Part shown: positions 35,824-46,778 of the stretch, piece after piece
Numbering within the stretch: position 1 is the first letter of the stretch
Layout of the letters: every line of letters begins with the position of its first letter
DNA from: Isoetes taiwanensis
Taxonomy: Eukaryota; Streptophyta; Lycopodiopsida; Isoetales; Isoetaceae
DNA: 64,000 bases
Assembly (NCBI GenBank): GCA_021234155.1
Contig: JAJEKV010000027.1
Coordinates: 12,350,716-12,414,715, forward strand
Direction: 5' to 3'
Program-made: the position numbers and the translations under genes
The notes under the pieces: generated by a model
What the model saw: only the letters and a program-made list of their open reading frames with translations
What the model was told of the DNA's origin: nothing
Databases searched by the model: none

Positions 35824-38557
35824 TATAAAAAAGGGAAAATTTTAAAAATGCCCTTATAGTTTGGGGTATTTGCAAAAATGCCCCAATATTCTCAAAAATT
35901 GCAAATTTGCCCCTAAGTTTTGCCTGTAAAATACAAGATGCATGAGAACGGCTATTTTTTTTCGCGGGAAGTGCTTTTCGGCACAGGAAAACCTGAAATC
36001 AGCATAGCTCTCGTTAATTTAAGCATCAAATATGACTTTCGGCATCAAATATGACTCGTTCAAGTCTTCAACAGTTTTTGCAGTTTCCTCCGGCATTAGC
36101 ATTAAACACCAGGATCTGTTTTGCATTGAACAGGTATGTATGCATGTGATTTCTTTTCCTTTCATCTTTTTCTTGCTTCTAGTCAGAATGTCTTCAATGC
36201 TGCATGAATTGCCTTTGTACAGCATGGAATTGTTTAAAGGAAAACAGTTTGATTCAATGGTGGATGTAAAAATGCGCTTACGCCGGAAGCTCGCAACTTT
36301 CAATTAAAATTAAAGTAATTAAGTCCGATAAATCAAGATCTGAGAGTGAAATGCACACAAGAAGATTGTGCATGGCATTTATATTCTTCTTTAATTGGTT
36401 ATGGACCGAGATGTGAGATTCGAGATGTAGGAGAACATACTTGTGGTGGTGTCCAGCAATTGGGCAACAAGGAAGCTTCTGCAAGCTGGTTGGCCAGGAA
36501 AAATCAAAAGAAGTTGAGGGAGCATCCGCATTATAAACCAGCAGAGCTAATAGATGATTTTCGAAGAGAAGCTGGTGTATTACATACAATGTGGCTTACA
36601 GGGCAAAAGAGATAGCAATGAATGCAATTAATGGAGATCACAAGAGAGCATATAGAAAGCTTCATGCCTTTTGTCAGAAATTATTAGAAACTAATCCAGG
36701 AAATAAAATAGTACTTGAAGAGATTGATGGACGTTTCTATACATTGTTTGTTGGTTATGGTGCAACTGGGTTTTCGAGTTGCAGACCATTTTTGGGATTG
36801 GATGCCACTTTTTTGACAGGTAAATATCTCGGTCACTTAATTTGTGCTACGGGAATTGATGCTACAAAAGGTCTTTATCCTGTTGCATTTGGAGTTATTG
36901 ATAACGCGAATATAGAGAACTGGACTTGGTTTTTGATGCAATTACGAGACTGCCTAGAAGTACATCCTAATCTTACATTTGTGTCAGATAGAGATAAGGG
37001 ATTGCATGAGGCACTATTTGCTGTTTTTCCTAACAATGCAAATGCTTATTGCATGAGGCATCTTGAAGCAAACTTGAAAAAGAAATGCAACAATACAGAG
37101 TTCCTACACTTTTTCTGGGAGGCAGCTAGAGCCAACACTGTTACAGAATGATGCAACAGATTGGTTAATGCAAGCTGCTCCACCTAGTACATGGGCTACC
37201 GCATACTTTCCTGGTCAACGTTTTGGCCATCTCACATCAAGCATAGCAGAATCACTGAATTCACTTCCACTTGATGCAAGAGAAAAACCCATCATTGCAA
37301 TGCTTATAGATATTAGGCTCTGAGATAATCCTTTTCATTTGATTTCTGCAGTTATCGAAAGCATTTGATGTATGCTAAGCATTATTTTTGACTGATTTTC
37401 TTTTGATATGAAAACAGGTTTATGCTTTATCGAGATGAAGAAATTCTTGGTATTCTACACGATGAAGGTAGAAGCATTAGAAATTGATAGTAGAACCTGG
37501 AAAGAAGAGGCAAATCTTGAGGATGGCTCATACCCTTGCAGCTTCTTGAAGATGTTTTGGTATCTTCTATCATTTGCTCTCCATCATGAGACAATTTTGA
37601 TTTTCCAATACCTCGTGTATGTGTCTCATGTAATTATAAACCCAAAACAAGTTGAGGGATTTCTTCCAGAGTATGGTGGACAAGGATGGTGTATGGGAAT
37701 TTCTTCCAATACCTCGTGTACAAGTCTCATGTAATTATAAACTGAAACAAGGGCTTACTCTTTATCGCCCAGCTTAATTTCTTGTCCACCATACTCATTT
37801 GGCGTTATGAGGCATTTGACAATATGAAATCCAGAAATTCATCTTTTCTGGAATATAGCTGTTGCAGAATACACAAGAACAAATGTTGGATGCAAATGCG
37901 ACTTCATAAAGGATGCTTTTTTTGAGGGGCCGCAGTTTACTTGTATCGCGAGGATGCAGGTTTACTGTATTAGTGTTGTGTATCTGTAATAAAATTCATA
38001 TTTGTTAAACTTTGATCGTTAGAATTGTGTGATGGACATTCTGGACGTCCAGGATGGTTTCAGCTAGAGGATCTTGTTTCATCTATGCTAGTGCTACATC
38101 ATGGACAACATTCCTCGATTCATGTAGGATCCACAGAAATATGCCAATTGTAAAGTTTTGAAGGCAAACAAGACATTGAATTGCCAACAATTTTCTGATA
38201 ATTTTCGACCATCTACCAGATCGTTTGCCCTTTCCACAAGTTTATATCATCACACCATGACCCCAGCCTTTCGGTGCCAGTCAAATGTGCCTTACGAAAT
38301 CAAATTCCAGATTGAACGTTCTAACAAAACTCCGCCAAAAAAATTAGCTGGTCTATAAAGGGATTGGGGAATAGCCGACTGTTTTTCCTCCTTCTATGTT
38401 GCTTGGAGCTGCTCAGTCCGTCTAAGTAATTCATCAACAAGTTCTTTTGCTCGTAAGGCAAAAAGTAGGGGCAAATTTGCAATTTTTGAGAATATTGGGG
38501 CATTTTCGCAAATACCCCAAACTATAAGAGCATTTTTAAAATTTTCCCTATAAAAAA
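35824..38557 (+). mobile_element. MULE (Mutator-like) DNA transposon with TIRs and 9-bp target duplication
   Basis: The element spans 35833-38548. Its terminal inverted repeats are about 90 bp and begin 'gggaaaattttaaaaatgcc'. The right end is the near-perfect inverse, with differences at only a few positions (for example cccttatag against ctcttatag). The flanking 9-bp sequence 'tataaaaaa' is present at 35824-35832 and 38549-38557, a perfect duplication of the length MULEs make. It encodes a MULE transposase in the middle. High TIR similarity and an intact duplication suggest a fairly recent insertion, although the transposase frame is already broken. Confidence 0.93.
36184..37325 (+). pseudogene. 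MULE transposase (MuDR type)
   Basis: The segment around 36230-36500 reads as the MuDR DNA-binding region ('KCTQEDCAWHLYSSL', with the CxxxxCxW zinc pattern and 'VGEHTCGG'). The frame 36591-37151 carries the catalytic core: 'FLGLDATFLTGKYLGHLICA' (first Asp), 'GVIDNANIENWTWFL', 'LTFVSDRDKGLHEALFAVFP' (second Asp, SDRxxGL) and 'NANAYCMRHLEANLKKK' (C-x2-H-type end). A one-base shift near 37150 moves the frame to 'WATAYFPGQRFGHLTSSIAE' (conserved FGHxTSNxxES block), which ends at a stop about 37320. The usual SWIM zinc finger is missing. Typical MULE transposases are 600-800 residues. This one is broken by stops near 36300 and by the shift. Confidence 0.88.
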
Positions 38558-38724
38558 TGGTAGAAAAATGATGGTGGATGGGCTAGTTTGACCCCAGCAC
38601 ATATGGCATTGCTCTTTTTGTTGTTAAATAGGCAAGTAGATAAGGGCAAAGTACAATGTGGCAATTTTCTATTTTGGACAGTTTTCTATTTTGGAGTTGT
38701 TTTAGGTATTTTGATGTAGGCTAG

Positions 38725-38866
38725 GGTTACGTTGCAAGTGACAGGGGCGGTGCTCAAGCTTCACGGCAGCGAAGCGAGCAAGATGCTGGAAGCAAGGCAG
38801 ATGATGGAAAGGATGAAGATTTTCTTGATGCAAGGACGAGCACAACCAGTTAGTTTTCTTCTGCAG
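38725..38866 (+). other. Possible isolated coding exon
   Basis: The open frame 38732-38866 reads 'VTGAVLKLHGSEASKMLEAR' and on to 'MMERMKIFLMQGRAQPVSFL'. Its base composition is less AT-rich than the surroundings and the peptide is amphipathic. It lies between the MULE and the hAT element. No family is recognised and no partner exons are identified, so this may be a captured gene fragment or chance. Confidence 0.2.
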
Positions 38867-38949
38867 GTTTGTGGAGGGCCGAATACTTTCTTGTTCTCGC
38901 ACATGCTTTGGTGTTAAGCCTTTCGATCTCTCTTTTTGCACATTTCGGC

Positions 38950-40312
38950 CATGCAGGCAAGCCTTAAATTTGAAGTGTTCGGTACCATTCTTGGGGGTCT
39001 TAGCCATGCACAGAATGGCCAAATTTTTTTTGACATTCTTAAGAATGGCAAGGAAAAAAATATACCATTCCATAGAAAAGCTTAGGGAAAATTTGCCCTT
39101 CAAAAGAATGGCCATGATTTTCAAAAAAAAAATATATTATTCATAATATATATATACCTTTACTCATTGTCTAACAAAAATAAAAATGGCCAAAACATAA
39201 AACATTTGATTGTCCAACTTTTTTATTATCTCTCCTCCAAGTCTAGATTCAAATTCAATCCAACACCACAAATGCTTAAAGTGACAATTTATTTTATTAG
39301 TTGGTACTTGGTACCTTGGTTGTTGGTGGTGGATTTTGTAATAGGTATGCGCTTTCATTTGATACATCATCATTTGAAGAGATAATTGCTTCGTGTAGTA
39401 GGCTTGGTCAACAATACGTGCTGAAAGTTATATCATGTTTGAAGACAAGATTTAGCATGGAAGACACATGTAATGTTTTAGTAAGCACAAGGCTTTTTAG
39501 CACAAATGATTATGCAAGCAATGAGAAGGAAATGGAAGGTGAAACTGAAAGGTGGACAAAAACTTTATGCAAGAACTTTAGTGAAGGTAAATATGCATTT
39601 GTTGATGTTGAGAAATGCATTGGACAATCTTATGCCTTTGTAGTGAGATTAATGGTGCAGCATGGCCGTAAAAATATGAGGGCATTGTGGGATGCTTATA
39701 GACGGAATGATTTTAACTTTGATGTTTATGACGAGGTGATGAAACTATGGCAAGCACTTCTTGTTCTTCCAGCAAGCACAGTGGAATGTGAGCGTGGTTT
39801 TCGACGACAAAACGTGATAAAAGATGATTTACGAGAAAGTTTGAAGCTGACCACTCTTGAGACCTTAATGTTTTTATCACTATCTGCGCCTGATGTGGGA
39901 GATACAAATTATGATCTGATTTTTGCTACTTGGATGCAAGACAAGCAACGTCGCATGGTGCCATTGTGAAACATATCAATATGAGTTATTTTGGATCCTT
40001 TTATAGTTATCAAGACTTGCTGGTTGCTGCCATTATATTGTGAAACATATTATAATACTACTGCTGCTAAGGTTATTTTGTATCATTTTCATAGTTATAA
40101 GAGTTAAAGAGTTAAAAAGTTTAAGTTTCGAATGTCTTTTAATGTTTTTCTTTCTTATGTTCATGGTTTAAGCTTTGAATGTCTCTCTTAAATCTGGACA
40201 TGCAAAAGAATGGCGGACCAAAAATTCGCCCTTCAAATTGAATGGCAAGGTGCAAACTTGCCCTTCAAAAAAAAACTAGGGGTGCCATTCAAATTTAAGG
40301 CTTGCATGCAGG
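38950..40312 (+). mobile_element. hAT DNA transposon with TIRs and 8-bp target duplication
   Basis: The element spans 38958-40304 (1347 bp). Its terminal inverted repeats begin 'caagccttaaatttgaa' (17 bp), with the exact inverse at the right end. The flanking 8-bp sequence 'catgcagg' is found at 38950-38957 and 40305-40312, the duplication length diagnostic of hAT elements. The interior encodes only the C-terminal part of a transposase. The subterminal zones share 'gaatggc' and 'cccttcaa' motifs in both orientations. Confidence 0.92.
39301..39969 (+). pseudogene. hAT transposase, C-terminal portion
   Basis: An open frame of about 220 codons ends at TGA 39967-39969. Its C-terminus reads 'LPASTVECERGFRRQNVIKD', then 'LRESLKLTTLETLMFLSL', the conserved hAT dimerisation region (the xAxxxxxERxFSxxxxIKxxxRxxLxxxxLExLxxI pattern of the ZNF862-like group). 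The N-terminal zinc finger and the RNase-H-like catalytic Asp residues are missing, so the element is non-autonomous. The start is not real: upstream is AT-rich intronic-like sequence, and the residual element appears internally deleted. Only in trans mobilisation by a relative would be possible. Confidence 0.82.
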
Positions 40313-41808
40313 CCAAGAAACCTCTTTGTTCATATCTCAGGATCCACTGTTTATATTTTACAAGATGCCTCTCTAGTGTGGCTGTTTGGCATAAGGTTCG
40401 ACTCCTCAAAACAGAAGTTTATTTTTTATTTCTAGCCGTCTGGTTTGCTTATGTCTGGTAGCTATAAGCCTGCTTTGGTTTTGGCACTTTGGCAGGGGGT
40501 TGAATTTCCCCGGGCTTTCAGTGCAAGTTGTTAAGGTGGTGGGGCAAATCATGTTTAGGTATCCTTATGTTTATTAAATTGATGTGGACGAAACCACTGT
40601 TAAATTGCCCATAACGGTGGAAATCCGCCTCTTTTCTATCTGTGGGAATTTGTCAATTTCCAGAGAAGACAAACTAAAGTTATTGTTGGCTGGGTGACAA
40701 AATTAGCTTCTTCTTTGTAATTTTGGGCTTCTAGTTTACAATTTGGTTCTTCATACTTTCATTCCTTAGGTTTTTTGTACTTGGCATTGTTATATATTAA
40801 TATATATCTGTTTAGTTTACTTGCATGGTTATTCATGACAATGGATCTGCAGAGACCAAGCAGATGCTATTGAACATCTTCATGGTGCTGCCTATTGTGG
40901 CAAGGGGTTCAAATCCTCTTAGAAAGTGCTATGTGAAACCAGTGCTGTTATTGAATGTTATTATGATGATACTTACTTTGACCTCCATATTGACTTGCAG
41001 CAATGGTTAGGTAATCATATGTTGAGGTGAAAAAGGGAGTTTGACCCATTACGGATTTAACGGACGGTGGATAGGATAATGTATGAGAGAGAATATACAT
41101 GGGAATATTATGCAAATCAATTGCCACAAGTCGATGATTTTGTCAAATACTGACGAAAATATGATATATCTTACGCAGTATTTTTAAAGAGCAGAAACGA
41201 AAAAATTTCTTTTCCTTTCCTTTTAGCGGACATGGAATCGGATGTGTCCCTTCCGGCGCAGGACAAAAAGCAAGATTCTAAATTTCTAATACCTAACAAT
41301 GAAAGGGAACAGGAATGGGCACTAAAGGGTGGATTGGCAATTCTTTGATCACAATTTCTTGAAATTTACTCTTCCAATCCCCGAAGGATGCACATGCTTT
41401 TTGCAGTCGGGAGTCTGATTTTGCCTACATTTGCTCTATTTAAATCCAAACAGCCAGGAAGGACAGGGCTCAAGTTGTGATCTGGATGCCACCAGGTCCA
41501 TACTCTGAGATCTGGGCAACTTTCTGCGTCAAAATTGATCGCCTGCTACGGCAGAGAACAGAAAATACGGGATAGCAGCTTTTGACAGATGAGGGTTGCC
41601 CATAGTTTAGCCATCCAAGTCGTGCAAAGGCGTGTCTTTCTGCGGGGTCCTCAATCTAACAGGCAAGAAGGACCCACATGCCCTTTTTTGCATTGGCCTT
41701 CATGGCCCATGATCTTTATTATTCCGTGTTTGAGATCTTCGTGCTCTTCTGCGGGATGGAACCCTAAATCATCTATGAAAATAAGGCGCCCATCAAGCAT
41801 CTCATCAT
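40313..41808. other. Intergenic region upstream of the TMEM245-like gene
   Basis: No gene is supported. 41590-41808 probably contains the promoter and 5' leader of the next gene. No clear TATA box is seen. Weak ORFs at 40210-40461 overlap the hAT right end and are not coding. Confidence 0.4.
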
Positions 41809-44398
41809 ATGGGGGACACTGTAAGTGATTCGCATTCTTTATCATGGAACGAAATGTTTAGAACAGCTTCTTCAGTTGGTTCAGGTGTTGAATTGCCTAT
41901 CACAAAGAGAGTTAGCATGGATCAAAGGAAATTCGACGCGCAGGATTCTATGAAGACGGCAAAGTGGTCTTCTGAAAATGTTCTAAAACCTGAAGAAGAT
42001 ATTGCATCAGAGCGTAAGATGGATGTAAAGTTCAGAAATTATCATTTTGAACTGGCTATATATGTGGCTATGGCGCATGCCGGACTGCTGCTTCTAATGG
42101 GTACACTATTTGGGCTTGGTTTATTGCTTAAGGATTTCTGGAAACCCATTCAATGGGCTGTGCTCTGTTCTATTACAATGAGAGAGACTCAGACTGCTCT
42201 TGTTAGGTTTTGGAACCCTCCTTTGAGACAGGGGCTTGTGCAGACCTTATTTGCAATACCTCTTGCTATATTAAGAGCCTTGTTAGCTACTGCAGATGAT
42301 GCGCAAGCTTTTGTATTATGGGCTTCTGGCAAGGGCACTGATGGCCCGTTACAAGTAGGATTTTCTAAGCTTTTTCAGTGGCTAGTCACATTTTCTGTTT
42401 TTTCCTGTTTGGATGTGAGAATTTTGGTTTCAAAGTGGTGGCAATTGTTGCATTTATCAGTCTTATATTATATGCTGCTGGAATTAGCTTCAGCAGATGG
42501 ATTACATGTAAATCTTGGTGCCGAGGAATGTATACAAGATGGGTCAGATGGATTACTTGGCCTGTGGTCCAACTTTTCAGTGTGCTTAACAAGCAAGCAA
42601 CACAATTCTTGGCAGCCAGGTTAGATACAATTATCGCAATTGGGCTTATTTCCTTACTAATTTTGGGCTCAGTGGTAGGTTTAACATTTTTTTCTCTTAT
42701 AAAGTTGGGATGGAATCAAAAGACGCAGTGGTAGCTCTGAAGGTACATGTAGAAAATAGTAATTATAGTGAAATGATTGGGTTAAGCCAATGGCTGGAGA
42801 CAAATAATGTTCCAGAGTTGGTGGATGAGTATGCTGGTAAGGTGTATGAAGGTTTGTTTCAGCAGATTGATAAGTTTGCTGCTCAGTACAATTTAACAGA
42901 CTTTTCTCATGCTGGAAAGGATTACTTTATCAGTCTAATGGGTGGGAAGAAGGAAGAGTTGAACATAACATTATCTTCATCTCCGTCCTTGGTAGCAAGT
43001 AGACATCCAGTCATAATGAAAGTTGATAATGCACGGATACATCTTAAGAGTTACGATTTCATGGGAATATATTCAGAACTCAGCGGTGCATTGCTGTTGT
43101 TACTTGATCATTTGCATGTTAAACCAGAGGAACTTCTGGAAAAGATGAAGAGCATGTCGCAGACAGGGGCTGACATTGGAAAACAGATCTTTTCCAGTGG
43201 TTCTGTTCTTTTCCATGGAGGAACTTCTATTTTATTTTCTGCTACAAGCTCTATAGCATCAGGTGCCATGGAGCTTCTAAGTTTTTTTGCTCAAGCTGCT
43301 GTGTTCCTTTCCCTTTTATATTATCTCATGACGTCAGAGGTAGGAGGCGTAACAGAACAGATGCTAGGCTTGGTGCCCCTGTCTAGTTCAACAAGGGCGC
43401 GCTGTGCTGTTGTCCTTAACCATGCTGTCAGTAGCGTTCTCCTTGCCACGGTTAAATCTGCTTTCTTTCAGGCTTCCTTTACATGGCTTTTCTTTAGATA
43501 TTTCCACATTCACTTTTTGTATACATCAACCTTGCTGGCTCTTGTGATTGCATTGCTACCAATCTTCCCTTATTGGCTTCCAGCATTGCCTGCTGCTGCT
43601 CAACTTGCACTTGAAGGGCACTATATAAAAGCATGCCTTCTTCTTATCGCACATCTACTCATTATCCAGTTTGGAAATGATGCAATACATCAGGAAATCC
43701 CAGGTCATAATGGATATCTTATGGGACTCAGCATTGCAGGTGGCATGACACTCTTTTCGCCTGCTTTGGAGGTTAGTCAGACTGAGCTTTTTTATTTTAT
43801 ACTTTAGCTAGTACGTGCAACACGTCTGTGTACTACTGAGTCCTCGTTGTGCATATATTTTTGCAAATGGCTGCACTTATTTTTCTTCCCTATCATTGAT
43901 ATAGGACATATAAGGCCACTGCATCTTCCTGCACAAAAGAATTACAAGTAATTTGCCAAATATGATGTCTGCTTGCTTAAAATGTTACTTGTTTTTAGCA
44001 TACAGCATGTTACTCTCTCGCTAACATTTTATCTTGCCATTATATTTTCCTTATATTGGCAAGTTCTGGGTTCATGGCAAGTGCCTTCATGTGCGATTGC
44101 CTTGTCAGGATATCTGTAGATCAAACGTATGTTCTTGCATCGAAGCCACTGTTAATGGGTACAGAGGCCATAATATATTATTTACCTTGCCATTGAGATA
44201 TTATCCTTTTCTTGTTTTGCATGTCTGCTGGCGAATTTGCAAAATTATTAAGTTTTGAACTTGGGCTTTGACTTACCATCCTTGGGTTCCTGATTAATGC
44301 AGGGTGCTATCATGGGGCCACTTTTGATGACTGTCCTAGTCGCCTTGAAGAATTTGTATCGTGAATTTGTTCTGAACCCATATGCATCTGAAATATAA
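41809..44398 (+). CDS. TMEM245 / AI-2E transporter-like membrane protein (two exons, two apparent frameshifts)
   Basis: The start at 41809 is the first ATG after an in-frame stop (41782). 'LSWNEMFRTAS' near the N-terminus resembles the conserved start of plant homologs. The long first exon runs to 43771 and the second is 44303-44398 (ending TAA), joined in phase 0. About 8 hydrophobic segments are visible, for example 'ELAIYVAMAHAGLLLLMGTL', 'AIIAIGLISLLILGSVVGL'-type and 'HFLYTSTLLALVIALLPIFP'. The C-terminal half carries 'GHNGYLMGLSIAGGMTLFSP' and 'GAIMGPLLMTVLVALKNLY', the AI-2E/PerM-like signature. The frame changes at about 42405 (T run 'ctgttttttcc') and about 42700 ('ttataaag'); one missing base at each restores continuity. 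Everything else is well preserved, so assembly error is as likely as pseudogenisation. An AATAAA lies at 44612. The molecular substrate of the plant family is not known to me. Confidence 0.82.
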
Positions 44399-44611
44399 CT
44401 AAGGGTTTTTTATTAGCAACAATTCCACCGTTCATTTTGTGGTGGTAATGAAACAATGAGAGTGCAGCCAACCGAAAGATCTTTCATAACTGCAGCATCA
44501 AAGTAGAGGTAATCTTTTAGGTGGCTAGTAAATATGTATGGCAAGAATCAGGAAGTTTCGTCTATTATTATATTGTCTCCAGCGGAGTTGTAAAACATGT
44601 CAATTCTTTCT

Positions 44612-44617
44612 AATAAA
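44612..44617 (+). terminator. Candidate polyadenylation signal of the TMEM245-like gene
   Basis: AATAAA occurs 214 bp after the stop codon, inside 'ctttctaataaagaag'. Plant poly(A) signals are loose, so this is suggestive only. Confidence 0.4.
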
Positions 44618-45521
44618 GAAGTTTGCCACGAGTGCGAGGTAAGTCTTTGAGATCTTTTTATTTATGTGGTATAGAGGCATAGATATTGCATCAAATTGCA
44701 ATATTTATAGAAGTCATAATCTGTACAATGAGCGAGACAAAATGGTGGTGCACCGAGGGTTGTCTTTTTGGAAGATGTTAGTTCAGACTCCTCTGCCCAT
44801 GAGCTATGATGGCGGCTATATAAAAGTTGTATTGTATATATTAGTTGCGTGTGCATGAGAATTAGATGTATTTTATTTGATGTTATGATTTGTTTTAGGA
44901 CATTTTAGGCATGAAATTAGATGTAGTTTGATGTAATGAATTGTTTTAGGTTAGCTTAAGATAGTATGCCTAGTCCAAGTAGACTTGTCCTCCTCTACTT
45001 TTAAAATTCCAAAATCTCATTTCATTAGCATCCTTCCATTTAAGATTGAAGGTTATCTAAGGGAGATAAAATGTGATTGTTTATGTTTTAAAGCCATGCC
45101 CAAGGTCACGGGTTAACGCTTTGTTGTGAAAGTGGCCATGATCATTGTAATGTTAGTCGGGAAGGACCCACTTCAGCCATGTACAATGGTGGGGGTAGGT
45201 CCCATTTGGGTGTGTTGTGTGATTTTTGGGGGTAGGTCCCATTTGGGTGGTGTGGGTGGATGTTAAAATGTAGCTATCTAAAGTTATGCATTTCCTTCTC
45301 CACAATGAAGAATGATTAGGACTTCAAAAAGGCATGATTGAGACATGGTCCCCTCCTAAGCTTCTTAGTAGTAGTTAAACTATAGTCTCCAATATACTAT
45401 GATTCTAACATCTTCCAAAAGATTCTACTACTGACTTGGCAACTTCACCAAAGCTAGAGAGGGTCTGTATTGGCAATACTCAGGCTCTACTCTTGACAAA
45501 TCAAATTTTACCAGATCAAAT

Positions 45522-45663
45522 GTGTTTATAGTAAAGATGCAAAACTAATTGGACAAGTAGATGTCTACTTGGTAAATGAAAATTGTATATAAGTGTTTAT
45601 AGTAAAGATGCAAAACTAATTGGACAAGTAGATGTCTACTTGGTAAATGAAAATTGAATATAA
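45522..45663. repeat. 71-bp tandem duplication
   Basis: The unit starts 'gtgtttatagtaaagatgca'. The two copies are adjacent and match except near the end ('attgtatataa' against 'attgaatataa'), indicating a recent duplication. Confidence 0.9.
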
Positions 45664-46778
45664 GTGTAGATTTAAGCCACAAAGACTGAGAGTGGAATAA
45701 AAGTAGAAGCAAATTTGAAGTTTTGAGGAATCATAACATCAAAGGGTATGTATCTTAAATGGGTTGGTGTGAATATAATCACATAATCAAAGGGTATGCA
45801 TTGCTTTCTTCATGGTTCGGGTTTGCATTCTTATTTGTAGACCTTCAAATCATGGGAGATCCTACGAAATCTCTCATATCAAAGGTCCATGTTTTTTCAA
45901 CTGCTAAATCTCCTGCACGACTCAATGGTGTAGAAACACCATTGTCTGAGCTCTTTTTATGTAAAATTGCTAGTAGGAACCAGAGGCCATGCTCTCGACA
46001 GTGAAAATTGCTGACCATGACTTCCATGGTCGTCACTGCTCCGACCTGCCTTGGAATTTCTTGTGGCATATCTAGTGCTTATCCAATCTGTCGTGGAATC
46101 TGGCTGCAGAAGAAAGAGCCGAAGCCCTTCCAAGGGGGGTGCACATTTCATGACGTATATGATGCCTGCGTGACTGGTAGGGGTGTTTTTTAATGGTTAA
46201 AAAAGTTGTATATGGCTCGAACATAAACGGAAGAGAGAGAAATATTTCGTAGCAAAACGTAAGGGATAAGTTGGCGGGAGAAGAGCTTCTACTGTATACC
46301 GAGGGGTAAGTTGGCCGGAGAAGAGCTTCTCTTGTATACGAAGGCCCCTAGGGGCTTGTTCATAAAAAAAAAGGTAGTAATATATAGTTGATTTGTTTAT
46401 TTTTTCTAAAATTTGCAAAGCTTTTTGTTGGGGCTACGTTTTCTGATTTTTTTTTTTTTCCCTTCTTCCTCAAATGCAGGTCGAATACTCTTGATTTTTG
46501 TGGATTTTGCAAATTCATATCTATTACAAACACCCATCTTCATCTTCACGTAATTGAGACTCTAGGTTAGGCATTTTCCTCTATCATTCCACTCATGGGC
46601 TCATTCTTACTGCATCATTTTTGCAATTAGTCAAGTTTTTAGACCTGAGGGCTTCGTAATTGCTATTTGATTGAATCTTTATGCTTTTCTTGAAGATGCA
46701 TTTTTAGGATCAAAGGTCTTGCTAATTGCTACTCATAGCTTGTTTATCCATTCTAACCAATGAAATATTGACTAAAAA

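Larger units (their letters stand above)
44399..46778. other. 3' UTR and intergenic region with small tandem duplications
   Basis: No gene is seen beyond the UTR of the preceding one. A 71-bp unit is duplicated in tandem at 45522-45592 and 45593-45663, differing only at its end. 45190-45260 has two copies of 'gggggtaggtcccatttggg'. 46263-46340 has two copies of a 37-bp unit around 'ggagaagagcttct'. Confidence 0.6.
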
